A stretch of 64,000 nt of DNA, from assembly GCF_032854445.1 (NCBI RefSeq), contig NC_088305.1, forward strand, positions 813,001 through 877,000. The letters run 5' to 3'. The notes beneath the pieces were generated by a model. The model was not told the origin of the DNA and did no database searches. It saw only the letters and a program-made list of their open reading frames with translations. Source of the DNA: Liolophura sinensis. Its lineage: Eukaryota; Mollusca; Polyplacophora; Chitonida; Chitonidae. A program made the position numbers and the translations under genes. This document shows, one piece after another, positions 56,860-64,000 of this stretch. Position 1 is the stretch's first letter. Each line of letters starts with the position of its first letter.

Positions 56860-57004
56860 CACGGCATTGCAAACCTGGGAGAGCCCGACTGAAACCCACG
56901 AACTTACAAGCACGACATTAAAGGAAGCCAGCAAGCGATCGCATTGGTGAGAAGCTTCAAAGTCATCTGCTGCGTTAGAACGCTGGCCAATAGGTCTGTG
57001 CCAC
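56860..57004 (-). repeat. SINE family A, head half only
   Basis: Matches the family from GGGAGAGCCCG through GAAACCCACGAAC, GGAAGCCAGCAAGC, GATCGCATTGGTGAGAAGCT, GCTGCGTTAGAACGC to GTGCCAC. The tail half is missing, unlike most copies. About 150 bp from the A-box array. Confidence 0.7.
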
Positions 57005-57155
57005 ATGCAAAAATATACATATACAGTGGCAAGTGTTGGTTCTCTCCCTTCTGTGCAGTAATAATAAGGTATTGGTAAAAAAAACTATCCTGACGGTCTG
57101 ATATGGGGACCACTTCACTCCTAAACTAAAAAAAATATTCTCGTAACTTGGACAG

Positions 57156-58089
57156 TGGTGGCGGAGCGGTCAGGAGCGGATGATGACGGACTAGTTAAGA
57201 GAGGGTGATGGCCAAGTGGCTAGGAGCGAGTGATGGCCGAGTGGTTAGGAGCAAGTGATAGTCGAGTGGTAAGGAGCGGGTGATGGCCGAATGGCTAAGA
57301 GTCGGTGATGATGGAGTGGTTAGGAGAGGGTGATGGCCGAGTGGTTAGGAGAGGGTGATGGCCGAGTGACTAGGAGAGGGTGATAGCCGACTGGCTAAGA
57401 GCCGGTGATGGTCGAGTGGTTAGGAGAGGGTGATGGCCGAGTGGCGAGGAGAGGGTGATGGCCGAATTGTTAGGAGCAAGTGATAGCCGAGTGGTTAGGA
57501 GCAAGTGATAGTCGAGTGGTAAGGAGCGGTGATGGCCGAGTGGCTAAGAGCCGGTGATGGTCAAGTGGTTAGGAGAGGGTGATGGCCGAGTGGTTAGGAG
57601 AGGGTGATGGCCGAGTGGTTAGGAGAGGGTGATGGCCGAGTGGTTAGGAGAGGGTGATGGCCAAGTGGCTAAGATAGGTTGATGGCCGAGTGGTTAGGAG
57701 AGGGTGATGGCCGAGTGGCTAGGAGAGGGTGATGGCCGAGTGATTAGGAGAGGGTGATGGCCGAGTGGCGAGGAGAAGGTGATGGCCTAGTGGTTAGGAG
57801 AGGGTGATGGCCGAGTGGCGGAGTGGCTAGGAGAGGGTGATGGCCGAGTGGCTAAGTGATGGCCGAGTGGGTGATGGCCGAGTGGCTAAGAGCCGGTGAT
57901 GGCCGAGTGGTTAGGAGAGGGTGATGGCCGAGTGGCTAGGAGAAGGTGATGGCCATGTGGTTAAGAGAGAGTGATGGCCGAGTGGCTAGGAGCGGAAGAT
58001 GGCCGAGTGGTTAGGAGAAGGCGATGGCCGAGTGGTTAGGAGAGGGTGATGGTCGAGTGGTTAGGAGAGGGTGATGGCCGAGTGGTTAG
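57156..58089 (+). repeat. 25-bp minisatellite carrying a tRNA A box in each unit
   Basis: About 37 units of GTGATGGCCGAGTGGTTAGG + AGAGG, with drift mainly outside the core. TGGCCGAGTGG fits the Pol III A-box consensus TRGYNNARNGG, and GATGGCCGAGTGGTTA is the start and D arm of eukaryotic tRNA-Ser/Leu genes. The last unit runs into GTAACCCAGTTGGCAGTTCAAGAGG, where GTTCAAGAG is a poor B-box match. I infer that the array grew from the tRNA-like head of a SINE. Confidence 0.93.
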
Positions 58090-58293
58090 AAAGCAGCAGT
58101 AACCCAGTTGGCAGTTCAAGAGGGTTGTGTCTGAAACTTTGCTTTCAGTTACCTACAGTGTATCGATGCCTACCACTTCGTGTGTACGTGTACCATTGGA
58201 AGTGATCGGTTACACAGACAAAGGCTGGAGAAAACTTAGTATTTCTATAAATGACATCAAGCTGAGTATTGCTATTCACTCCATGCTGAGACT

Positions 58294-58620
58294 GCTCCGG
58301 TGGCCTAATGGTTAGCGTCCGCCTCGAAGTCCAGAGACCCCGGGATCAAATCCAGGTCGGGGACATACCAAAGACTTTAAAAGTAGTACTTCCTGCTGCC
58401 TTGATCGGCGGCGCTCGGCATTAAGTTAGAGCCGGGAAGCAGGGCTAGTTGGTCAAGTGTCAGTATAATGTGACTTGGTTGAGTGTCGTGTCTGGTACTC
58501 GCCCTACCACAAGAAGACACAATATATGTACACGCACGTAGTGACACCTCGTCGTCATTTGACTGAAAACTGTTAAGCTCGTCGTTAAATCCCAAAACCT
58601 ACATCCATACATATACATTT
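58294..58620 (+). repeat. SINE family B, full length
   Basis: Reference copy of family B. The tRNA-like head has an A box (TGGCCTAATGG, 58301-58311) and B box (GGGATCAAATCC, 58342-58353), 30 bp apart. The middle has GGACATACCAAAGACTTTAA and GTGTCAGTATAATGTGACTT. The tail is CACCTCGTCGTCATTTGACT, GAAAACTGTTAAGCTCGTCG, TTAAATCCCAAAACC. This type of tail is, from memory, widespread in molluscs. Internal boxes would let Pol III transcribe it. Confidence 0.85.
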
Positions 58621-58769
58621 CATGTTCGTCTAAGGCGTAGTGATCCCTCAAGAAATTCTATACACCTCGTGTCCACTGAAGTTGAACGCTGCGTATTATG
58701 TGATACGGGTCATTGGGTTTTAGCGTGTTCTTTGTCATCCATTTTGAATACCTCGGTGACTTTAATTTA

Positions 58770-59030
58770 TTTTCTAGCATATTGCACGGTTTGAACAGTG
58801 ATTTCACTCAGTAGGTTGGAATACACCTTGGTTCTTTCCTACATCACTGAAAAATGTTGACCGCTTTTGTTTGTACGATTCCGTTCTATTTTCGTACTTT
58901 ATATATATTCTTAGATCTTTGCTAGTTTGTGTTAAAGATCGTTTTGGGAATTGACCCAGCAATCACTGACCCGGAGTGTTCATCTTGGTAGATAGCTAGT
59001 GTACGAATGTCTGTTTCGACGCCAAGAATA
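58770..59030 (+). repeat. dispersed repeat D, copy 5
   Basis: The best-kept copy: TTTCTAGCATATTGCACGG, CTTTCCTACATCACTGAAAA, GATTCCGTTCTATTTTCGTA, GTGTTAAAGATCGTTTTGGG, AATTGACCCAGCAATCACTG, TACGAATGTCTGTTTCGACG. Repeat E follows 40 bp later, so D and E may be parts of one longer element. Confidence 0.65.
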
Positions 59031-59069
59031 ACGTACGTTAAGACTTAAAAGGGACATCTTTAGACCTGC

Positions 59070-59290
59070 CAAAAGGTCACAAGTAACCGGTCAAACACAA
59101 CCTCTTGCCAATTTACCTCAGTAATTGTTGTTGTAAATACATAAATAGTAGCAACTTACACGTCCCATAGCACCAAGGCGTAAGCAGAAATTAGGTCAAA
59201 AAGACATTTGCAGTGATATAAAATGCAATTTGTTACATGTCAGTTTTTCTAGAACTGCTCAAAATGCTCCTGTGTCTCCCCCCATTTCCT
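59070..59290 (+). repeat. dispersed repeat E, copy 3
   Basis: Matches 62080-62290: CCTCTTGCCAATTTACC, CATAAATAGTAGCAACTTAC, AGCACCAAGGCGTAAGCAGA, AATTAGGTCAAAAA, GCAGTGATATAAAATGCAAT, CTGCTCAAAATGCT. Confidence 0.75.
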
Positions 59291-59832
59291 TTCCTATATA
59301 TCACTGAATTCATTCCCGAATTATATAACAGGCGGACCCGCTTTTGACAGAGGGTTTGTAGGAAAACACTCCTTAATAACAAAGAAAATCCCTGTCACAA
59401 CACAACTGCAAAGATTCGTGTGTTTCATATATAGAAAGTGCATTTTCCTAGTTGAACTCACTGGACTACTGTTTTTGAGTGAGGCAAGTACAGGTAATTT
59501 GCTCATGCTATGCATGAGCGGACTTGTACGGTGTAAACACCCGGGTCAGCAACCAATCGCCATGGTCACAGACCAACCTATTCAAACCGTTTTTCACTGC
59601 TGCGAACGTTGCACTGCATGCATGCTGGCTAGGGTACAGCGCTCAATGACCGGAACACAAAGCCCACGGTTGATTCATAAACACCGGGTGGAGCAGCACA
59701 TTGGGTGGAGCCCAGAACTCCAGAGACGAAGGTTGTCAGCTTAACACTATATCATATTTGAGGTAAGATTAAAATGAAATTAGTCCACTATATCTATGTT
59801 TATAAAAGGAATCCGTCTTTAAAACATTGTGA
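59291..59832. other. unassigned intergenic sequence
   Basis: A 108-codon plus frame (59418-59744) has no recognised domain. Nothing else seen. Confidence 0.4.
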
Positions 59833-60098
59833 GGGGCATCCGTGGCTCAGTTGGTTAGCTCGCTAGCGCAGCTTAATGACCCAGGAGCCTCTCACCAGTG
59901 CGGTTTCTGTGAGATCCAGCCCAGCTCATGCTGGCTTCCTCTCCGGCCGTATGGGGGAATGTCTGGCAGCAAACTGCTGATGGTTGTGGGTTTCCCCTGG
60001 CCTCTGACCGGTTTCCATGAACCATAATGCTGGCCGCCGTCGTACAAGTGAAATATAAGTGAGTACGGCGTAAAACACCAATCAAATAAATAAATAAA
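59833..60098 (+). repeat. SINE family A, full length with target duplication
   Basis: Reference copy of family A. It begins GGGGCATCCGTGGCTCAGTT with A box TGGCTCAGTTGG (59843-59854); a B-box-like GCGGTTTCTGTGAGATCC lies about 50 bp on. The body has CAGCTCATGCTGGCTTCCTC, GTGGGTTTCCCC, CATAATGCTGGCCGCCGTCG, AAGTGAAATATAAGTGAGTA, CGGCGTAAAACACC. The tail is AATCAAATAAATAAATAAAT. TTAAAACATTG (59819-59829) before it and TTAAAACAATG (60099-60109) after it are a target-site duplication with one difference. About 17 other copies or pieces occur in this window, mostly in minus orientation. It is a Pol III-type retroposon, not a tRNA gene. Confidence 0.92.
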
Positions 60099-60109
60099 TT
60101 AAAACAATG

Positions 60110-61019
60110 CTCAAGTTTCTTGTCTCTAAACAATATATTCATGTTTAAAATATATTATCGCACAGTTTGGTTTTCTCGAGATTTTATCTACTGTAAAAGC
60201 TGTAATCTTATTATGGAGACAAATTTATCCGGGATTTTTTTTTTAAATGTTCTCTATAAGTATGTATATTTGTAAGGCTCGTGTGGATGAACGTTATGCC
60301 GTATGTCGATAGTAAATAGCCTTACCCGACACCCGTTTCTTGTCCACAGTGTGCATGGCACGGTTGCCATCTGGCATATTCGATGTACCTCTCTTGGGCA
60401 TATACGTGGAACAAGAAGTTAAAGATTTCCCTCACTTTTTTTACTGGGAGAAGTCCGTGTTCAACCTGTGAAAGGGATATTTAGAGCTTAACAAAGGTAC
60501 ATCACAAGCAGGGACCGGTTGTTCAAAATTGTATTAGCTAATAGGCCTACATGTATTATGTCATGTTATTTATTTACGATTACAACATAATCCAGCAACC
60601 AATACAGTTGAACATATACCCCATGGAAAATCAGCAGATTTAGGTTATATTCAGTGCACTGTTACGAAATAGCTTTTGGGCCAAATTCACAACTGAACAC
60701 TTGGCTTAAAGTTAAATCTAGTACAAAGTCTTAAAACAATTGTGAACAAGCGGGCCCTAGTGCATACGCATGGAGTAAACCCCCTGTCTTGGTGTAATCC
60801 CTGCCGTAAATACACCCAGAGGCATGACACACAAATGTATGCGGGTCTTGGAGTTTTCAGCATTTTATCCATGTTAGAATACCGTAAAGACACCATATGC
60901 TTGAGGCAAACAGGAAGCTGTATACACAGGGGCAGTGAATGACACCTTCACAGTACAACGATTTCTGTTTCGCTTCGCTGCAGGAGACTGGCACTGGGTC
61001 TAACATCAATTGAACTCGC
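60110..61019. other. unassigned intergenic sequence
   Basis: No supported gene. The patch 60670-60770 (CAAATTCACAACTGAAC, CAAGCGGGCCC) loosely resembles other unannotated parts of the window but could not be assigned. Confidence 0.4.
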
Positions 61020-61310
61020 TCGACCAAGTCACTGGCAAGTGGTACTAGTGGTTACTCCTCGCTTGGCGATCAACACTGAGAGGTTAGAGAAAGGAAACAT
61101 GACTGATTGACTCAGTGTCACTAAAATGTGGCTGGGTGGGGCGTCATACCTGGTGTCGTCTGCGTGATACTTCAATGGCCGCAGCACTTTGGCGGCATGG
61201 ACTCGCCTTACCATAGCAAGACACAGTATATGTACACACACTTATTGACTCCTCGTCGTCATACGACTGAAAACTTGTACGACGTTAAACTCCAAGCATA
61301 TATACATACT
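61020..61310 (+). repeat. SINE family B, 5'-truncated
   Basis: Starts in the middle of the family (GTGGTTACTCCTCGCTTGGC), then GACTCAGTGTCACTAAAATG, CCATAGCAAGACACAGTATA and the full tail CTCCTCGTCGTCATACGACT, GAAAACTTGTACGACGTTAA. Confidence 0.8.
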
Positions 61311-61689
61311 TGTCAAACACTATTAAAATTAGACCTTTTGGAATATAAGTATATAATTCCTTGTCATCTTTCACTCTTTGACTAGCCGAAGCAAAATGTT
61401 GATGCCAGATATATAATACGGGTGTATGTGTTTATATAAAGATTAATATGCTCTGATATTTGCCTCAGATTCCTATGACGAGACTGGGCTTGCATACTGA
61501 CATTGATACTGATTGGTACTTAGGTAGCAAGGTTGTGTTCAATCCACTGCTCACAGTACTTGACTAAACTATTTTTGAGGATGTCTGAGTTTTGTACAGT
61601 CATCCACTTACTTCATTCGTGAAACGGACTTAAGACTTACGCCCATGTCTAATACTAATTATATACCCTGATTCCCATTAGCAATAACC
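61311..61689. other. unassigned intergenic sequence
   Basis: AT-rich; no gene or repeat recognised. Confidence 0.4.
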
Positions 61690-62005
61690 GCATATTCTGA
61701 TTCCAATCAGTAATAACTCCATACTCTGTTTCCAGTTAGTAATAACTCCATACTCTGTTTCCAGTTAGTAATAACTCCATACTCTGTTTCCAGTTAGTAA
61801 TAACTCCATACTCTTCTTCCAGTTAGTAATAACTCCATATTCTGTTTCCAGTTAGTAATAACTCCATACTCTTCTTCCAGTTAGTAATAACCCCATACTG
61901 TCTTTCGAATTCAAAACAAGCACTTACCCTGTTTCCACTTAGTAATAACCCCATACTCTGTTTGCACTTAGCAATAACTCTATACTCTGATTCCAGTTAG
62001 TGATA
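61690..62005. repeat. 29-bp minisatellite, left part
   Basis: The unit is CAGTTAGTAATAACTCCATA + CTCTGTTTC, about 11 copies. The unit is the same basic sequence as the array at 62410-63500 with different fixed variants, so the two were once one array. Confidence 0.93.
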
Positions 62006-62079
62006 ATATAAGTAAAGACGTAAAGCATGGAGAGTAAAACCAGAGGAGCGACGTCAGTGTGATAACTGGCAATGGGCGC

Positions 62080-62290
62080 ACGGAAAAGGTGAAATACGTC
62101 CTCTTGTCAATTTACCCCAGTCAGTGTTTTATTTTAACTGTTCATGTAAATGCATAAATAGTAGCAATCTACACGCCCTCTAGCGCCCTGGCTTAAGCAG
62201 AATTAGGTCAAAAAATGCAGTGATGTTAACTGTAATTTTCCAGACGTCGCTGGTCTAGAATGATCAAAATGCTGTGTTGTCATCACATTT
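62080..62290 (+). repeat. dispersed repeat E, copy 4, between the two array halves
   Basis: Contains CTCTTGTCAATTTACCCCAG, ACTGTTCATGTAAATGCATA, AATAGTAGCAATCTACACGC, GGCTTAAGCAGAATTAGGTC, GCAGTGATGTTAACTGTAAT, AATGCTGTGTTGTCA. It lies in a 400-bp segment that splits the 29-bp minisatellite. Confidence 0.75.
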
Positions 62291-62409
62291 AACATCACAA
62301 TCACATTTAAGAAATACAAAGGGACGAGGGCCCACTTGCACGAAGCTCTCTTAACGTAACGACCATGACAACCATCACTGTAGGCATTGCGTCGCCATGG
62401 TAGCTAGGT

Positions 62410-63500
62410 GCTCTTAACTAGTACACTCCACACTCTGACTTTACTTAGTAATAACTCAACACCCTGCTTCTACTTAGTAATAACTTCACATACTGACTCT
62501 ACTTAGTAATAACTACATACCCTATTTCTACTTAGTGATAACTCCACACTCTGACCTTTCTTGGTAATAACTCCACACTCTTACTCTACTTAGTAATAAC
62601 TTCACACTCTGACTTTACTTAGTAATAACTCCACACCCTGTTTCTGCTTAGTAATAACTCCACACTCTGTTTCTACTTAGTAATAACTCCACACTCTGAC
62701 TCAACCTAGTAATAACTCCACACTCTGACTCAACCTAGTAATAAATCCACACTCTGACTTTACTTAGTAATAACTCCACACTCTGACTGTACTTAGTAAT
62801 AACTACATACCCTGTTTCTACTTAGTAGTAACTTCACACCCTGACTCTACTTAGTAGAGAATTCAACACCTTTTTTCTACTTAGTAATAACTCCACACTC
62901 TGACCTTTCTTTGTAATATCCCCACACTCTTACTCTACTTATTAATAACTTCACACTCTGACTTTACGTAGTAATAACTCCACACTCTGACTTTACTTAG
63001 TAATAACCCCACACTCTGACTCTACTTAGTAATAACTACATACCCTGTTTCTACTTAGTAATAACTCCAATCTCTTACTCTACTTAGTAATAACGCCACA
63101 CCCTGTTTCTACTTAGTAATAACTCCACACCATGTTTCTACTTAGTAATAAGTCCACACTCTTACTCTACTTAGTAATAACTCCACACTCTGACTCTACT
63201 TAGTAATAACTACATACCCTGTTTCTACTTTATTTATAACTACACACTCTGGCTCTACTTAGTAATAACTCCACACCCTGTTTCTACTTAGTAATAACTC
63301 CACACTCTGACCCTACTTAGTAATAACTCCACACTCTGACCCTACTTAGTAATAACACTCTGACCCTACTTAGTAATAACACTCTGACCCTACTTAATAA
63401 TAACTCCACACTCTGACCCTACTTAATAATAACTCCACACTCTGACCCTACTTAGTAATAACTCCACACTCTGACTCCATTTAGTAATAACTACATACCT
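62410..63500. repeat. 29-bp minisatellite, right part (about 37 copies)
   Basis: The unit is TACTTAGTAATAACTCCACA + CTCTGACTC with recurrent variants (ACATACCCTGTTTC, CTCTTACTC). Near 63350 two shortened units (GTAATAACACTCTGACCCTA) are deletions of the middle. TAA and TAG in the unit close most plus frames. Confidence 0.94.
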
Positions 63501-64000
63501 TAATCGTGATATCTGCTAAATCTTCACCAGGTAGTTACCAGTCTATTGCATATAGCATTTATGTATACTTCAACAATGAACGAATGTTGTCGAATGTTGT
63601 GGCTCATTTAAGAATAATATTGGAGTGCTTGCATTTAAATGATCGTCCAAACTGAGTCGAGAGAAGTTTTCCCTTCTCCCTATACCATAGGTCGTCCACA
63701 TAGATGACTGGTTCTGGCATCACCAGTTATTCGAGTTCATTTCAAGTAAATTTGTGACTAATGAACTACAAGAGCGATAGGGCTTTTGTAACCAATCAGA
63801 TTGTTCGTCTTAAACGGGCAAGGCCGTCTTTGAGGTTACATGGTCAGGCAGTATCGATTTAAAAACAACGGACGACTAGAGGATTTATACTGCGGGATTT
63901 CATTGGATGCTGCATTCCAGGACTTTCTTGTGATTGGGTCGACCCTGCCCAAGATTCTTAAGATTAAGTGGAGGTGGAATTTGGCACAGTGTAGATATAA
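63501..64000. other. unassigned intergenic sequence
   Basis: No gene, RNA or repeat is recognised up to the end of the window. Confidence 0.45.

Noticed and set aside
57156-58089. CRISPR-like array or tandem tRNA genes
   Set aside because: There are no spacers, and each 25-bp unit is far too short for a tRNA.
59833-59905. A tRNA gene
   Set aside because: Only the A box and a weak B box remain; no full cloverleaf, and the sequence continues into a SINE body with an AAAT tail and target duplication.

Overview
The window is eukaryotic, almost certainly metazoan, and most likely from a mollusc or a close lophotrochozoan relative. The basis is the mix of dispersed repeats: tRNA-headed SINEs of a kind I associate with molluscan genomes (from memory, not searched), a DD34E Tc1-type transposon, a decayed Penelope-like element with a GIY-YIG end, and a LINE 3' fragment. 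There are no operons or bacterial genes. Coding sequence is sparse. Most long open frames are by-products of tandem repeats whose period is, or multiplies up to, a multiple of three.

Layout. 1-5.6 kb: (TA)n, SINE pieces, a 16-bp and a 36-bp minisatellite. 6-14.3 kb: an old dispersed duplication (about 6.1-8.5 kb against 11.85-13.7 kb) around a 29-bp minisatellite and a possible terminal exon (10772-11311, minus), then a 59-bp minisatellite organised as exact 117-bp dimers. 14.3-19.4 kb: a TATA/Inr-like site, a 42-bp minisatellite with a 210-bp higher-order unit, a LINE fragment, and a 17-bp minisatellite. 19.47-21.13 kb: a nearly intact Tc1 transposon with one in-frame stop. 21.1-30 kb: minisatellites (31, 19, 42, 19 bp) mixed with SINE copies. 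30-45 kb: mostly unassigned unique sequence, a G-quadruplex motif, 36-bp and 80-bp arrays, a candidate secreted-peptide exon (38658-38951, minus), a CpG-rich CRE site, and a CpG-rich E-box/MluI-box array.

46.4-51.8 kb holds the one gene I model with confidence: a minus-strand, two-coding-exon type II membrane protein with glycosyltransferase-like motifs. The first coding exon is only five codons (51801-51815). The 4.27-kb intron contains three SINE copies and a 2.8-kb array rich in TGTGG. 53.9-56.4 kb is a decayed Penelope-like element followed by a near-perfect 70-nt palindrome. 57.16-58.09 kb is a minisatellite whose 25-bp unit carries a Pol III A-box/tRNA D-arm sequence. 58.3-63.5 kb has SINEs, two dispersed repeats I do not recognise (called D and E here), and a 29-bp minisatellite split by a copy of E.

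The genes do not form a pathway. The main themes are an unusual density of unrelated minisatellites (at least 16 families, roughly 12-13 kb), frequent SINE/minisatellite junctions, and two or three dispersed repeat families found by comparing the window with itself. Array limits and repeat boundaries are read by eye and are good to roughly 5-20 bp.
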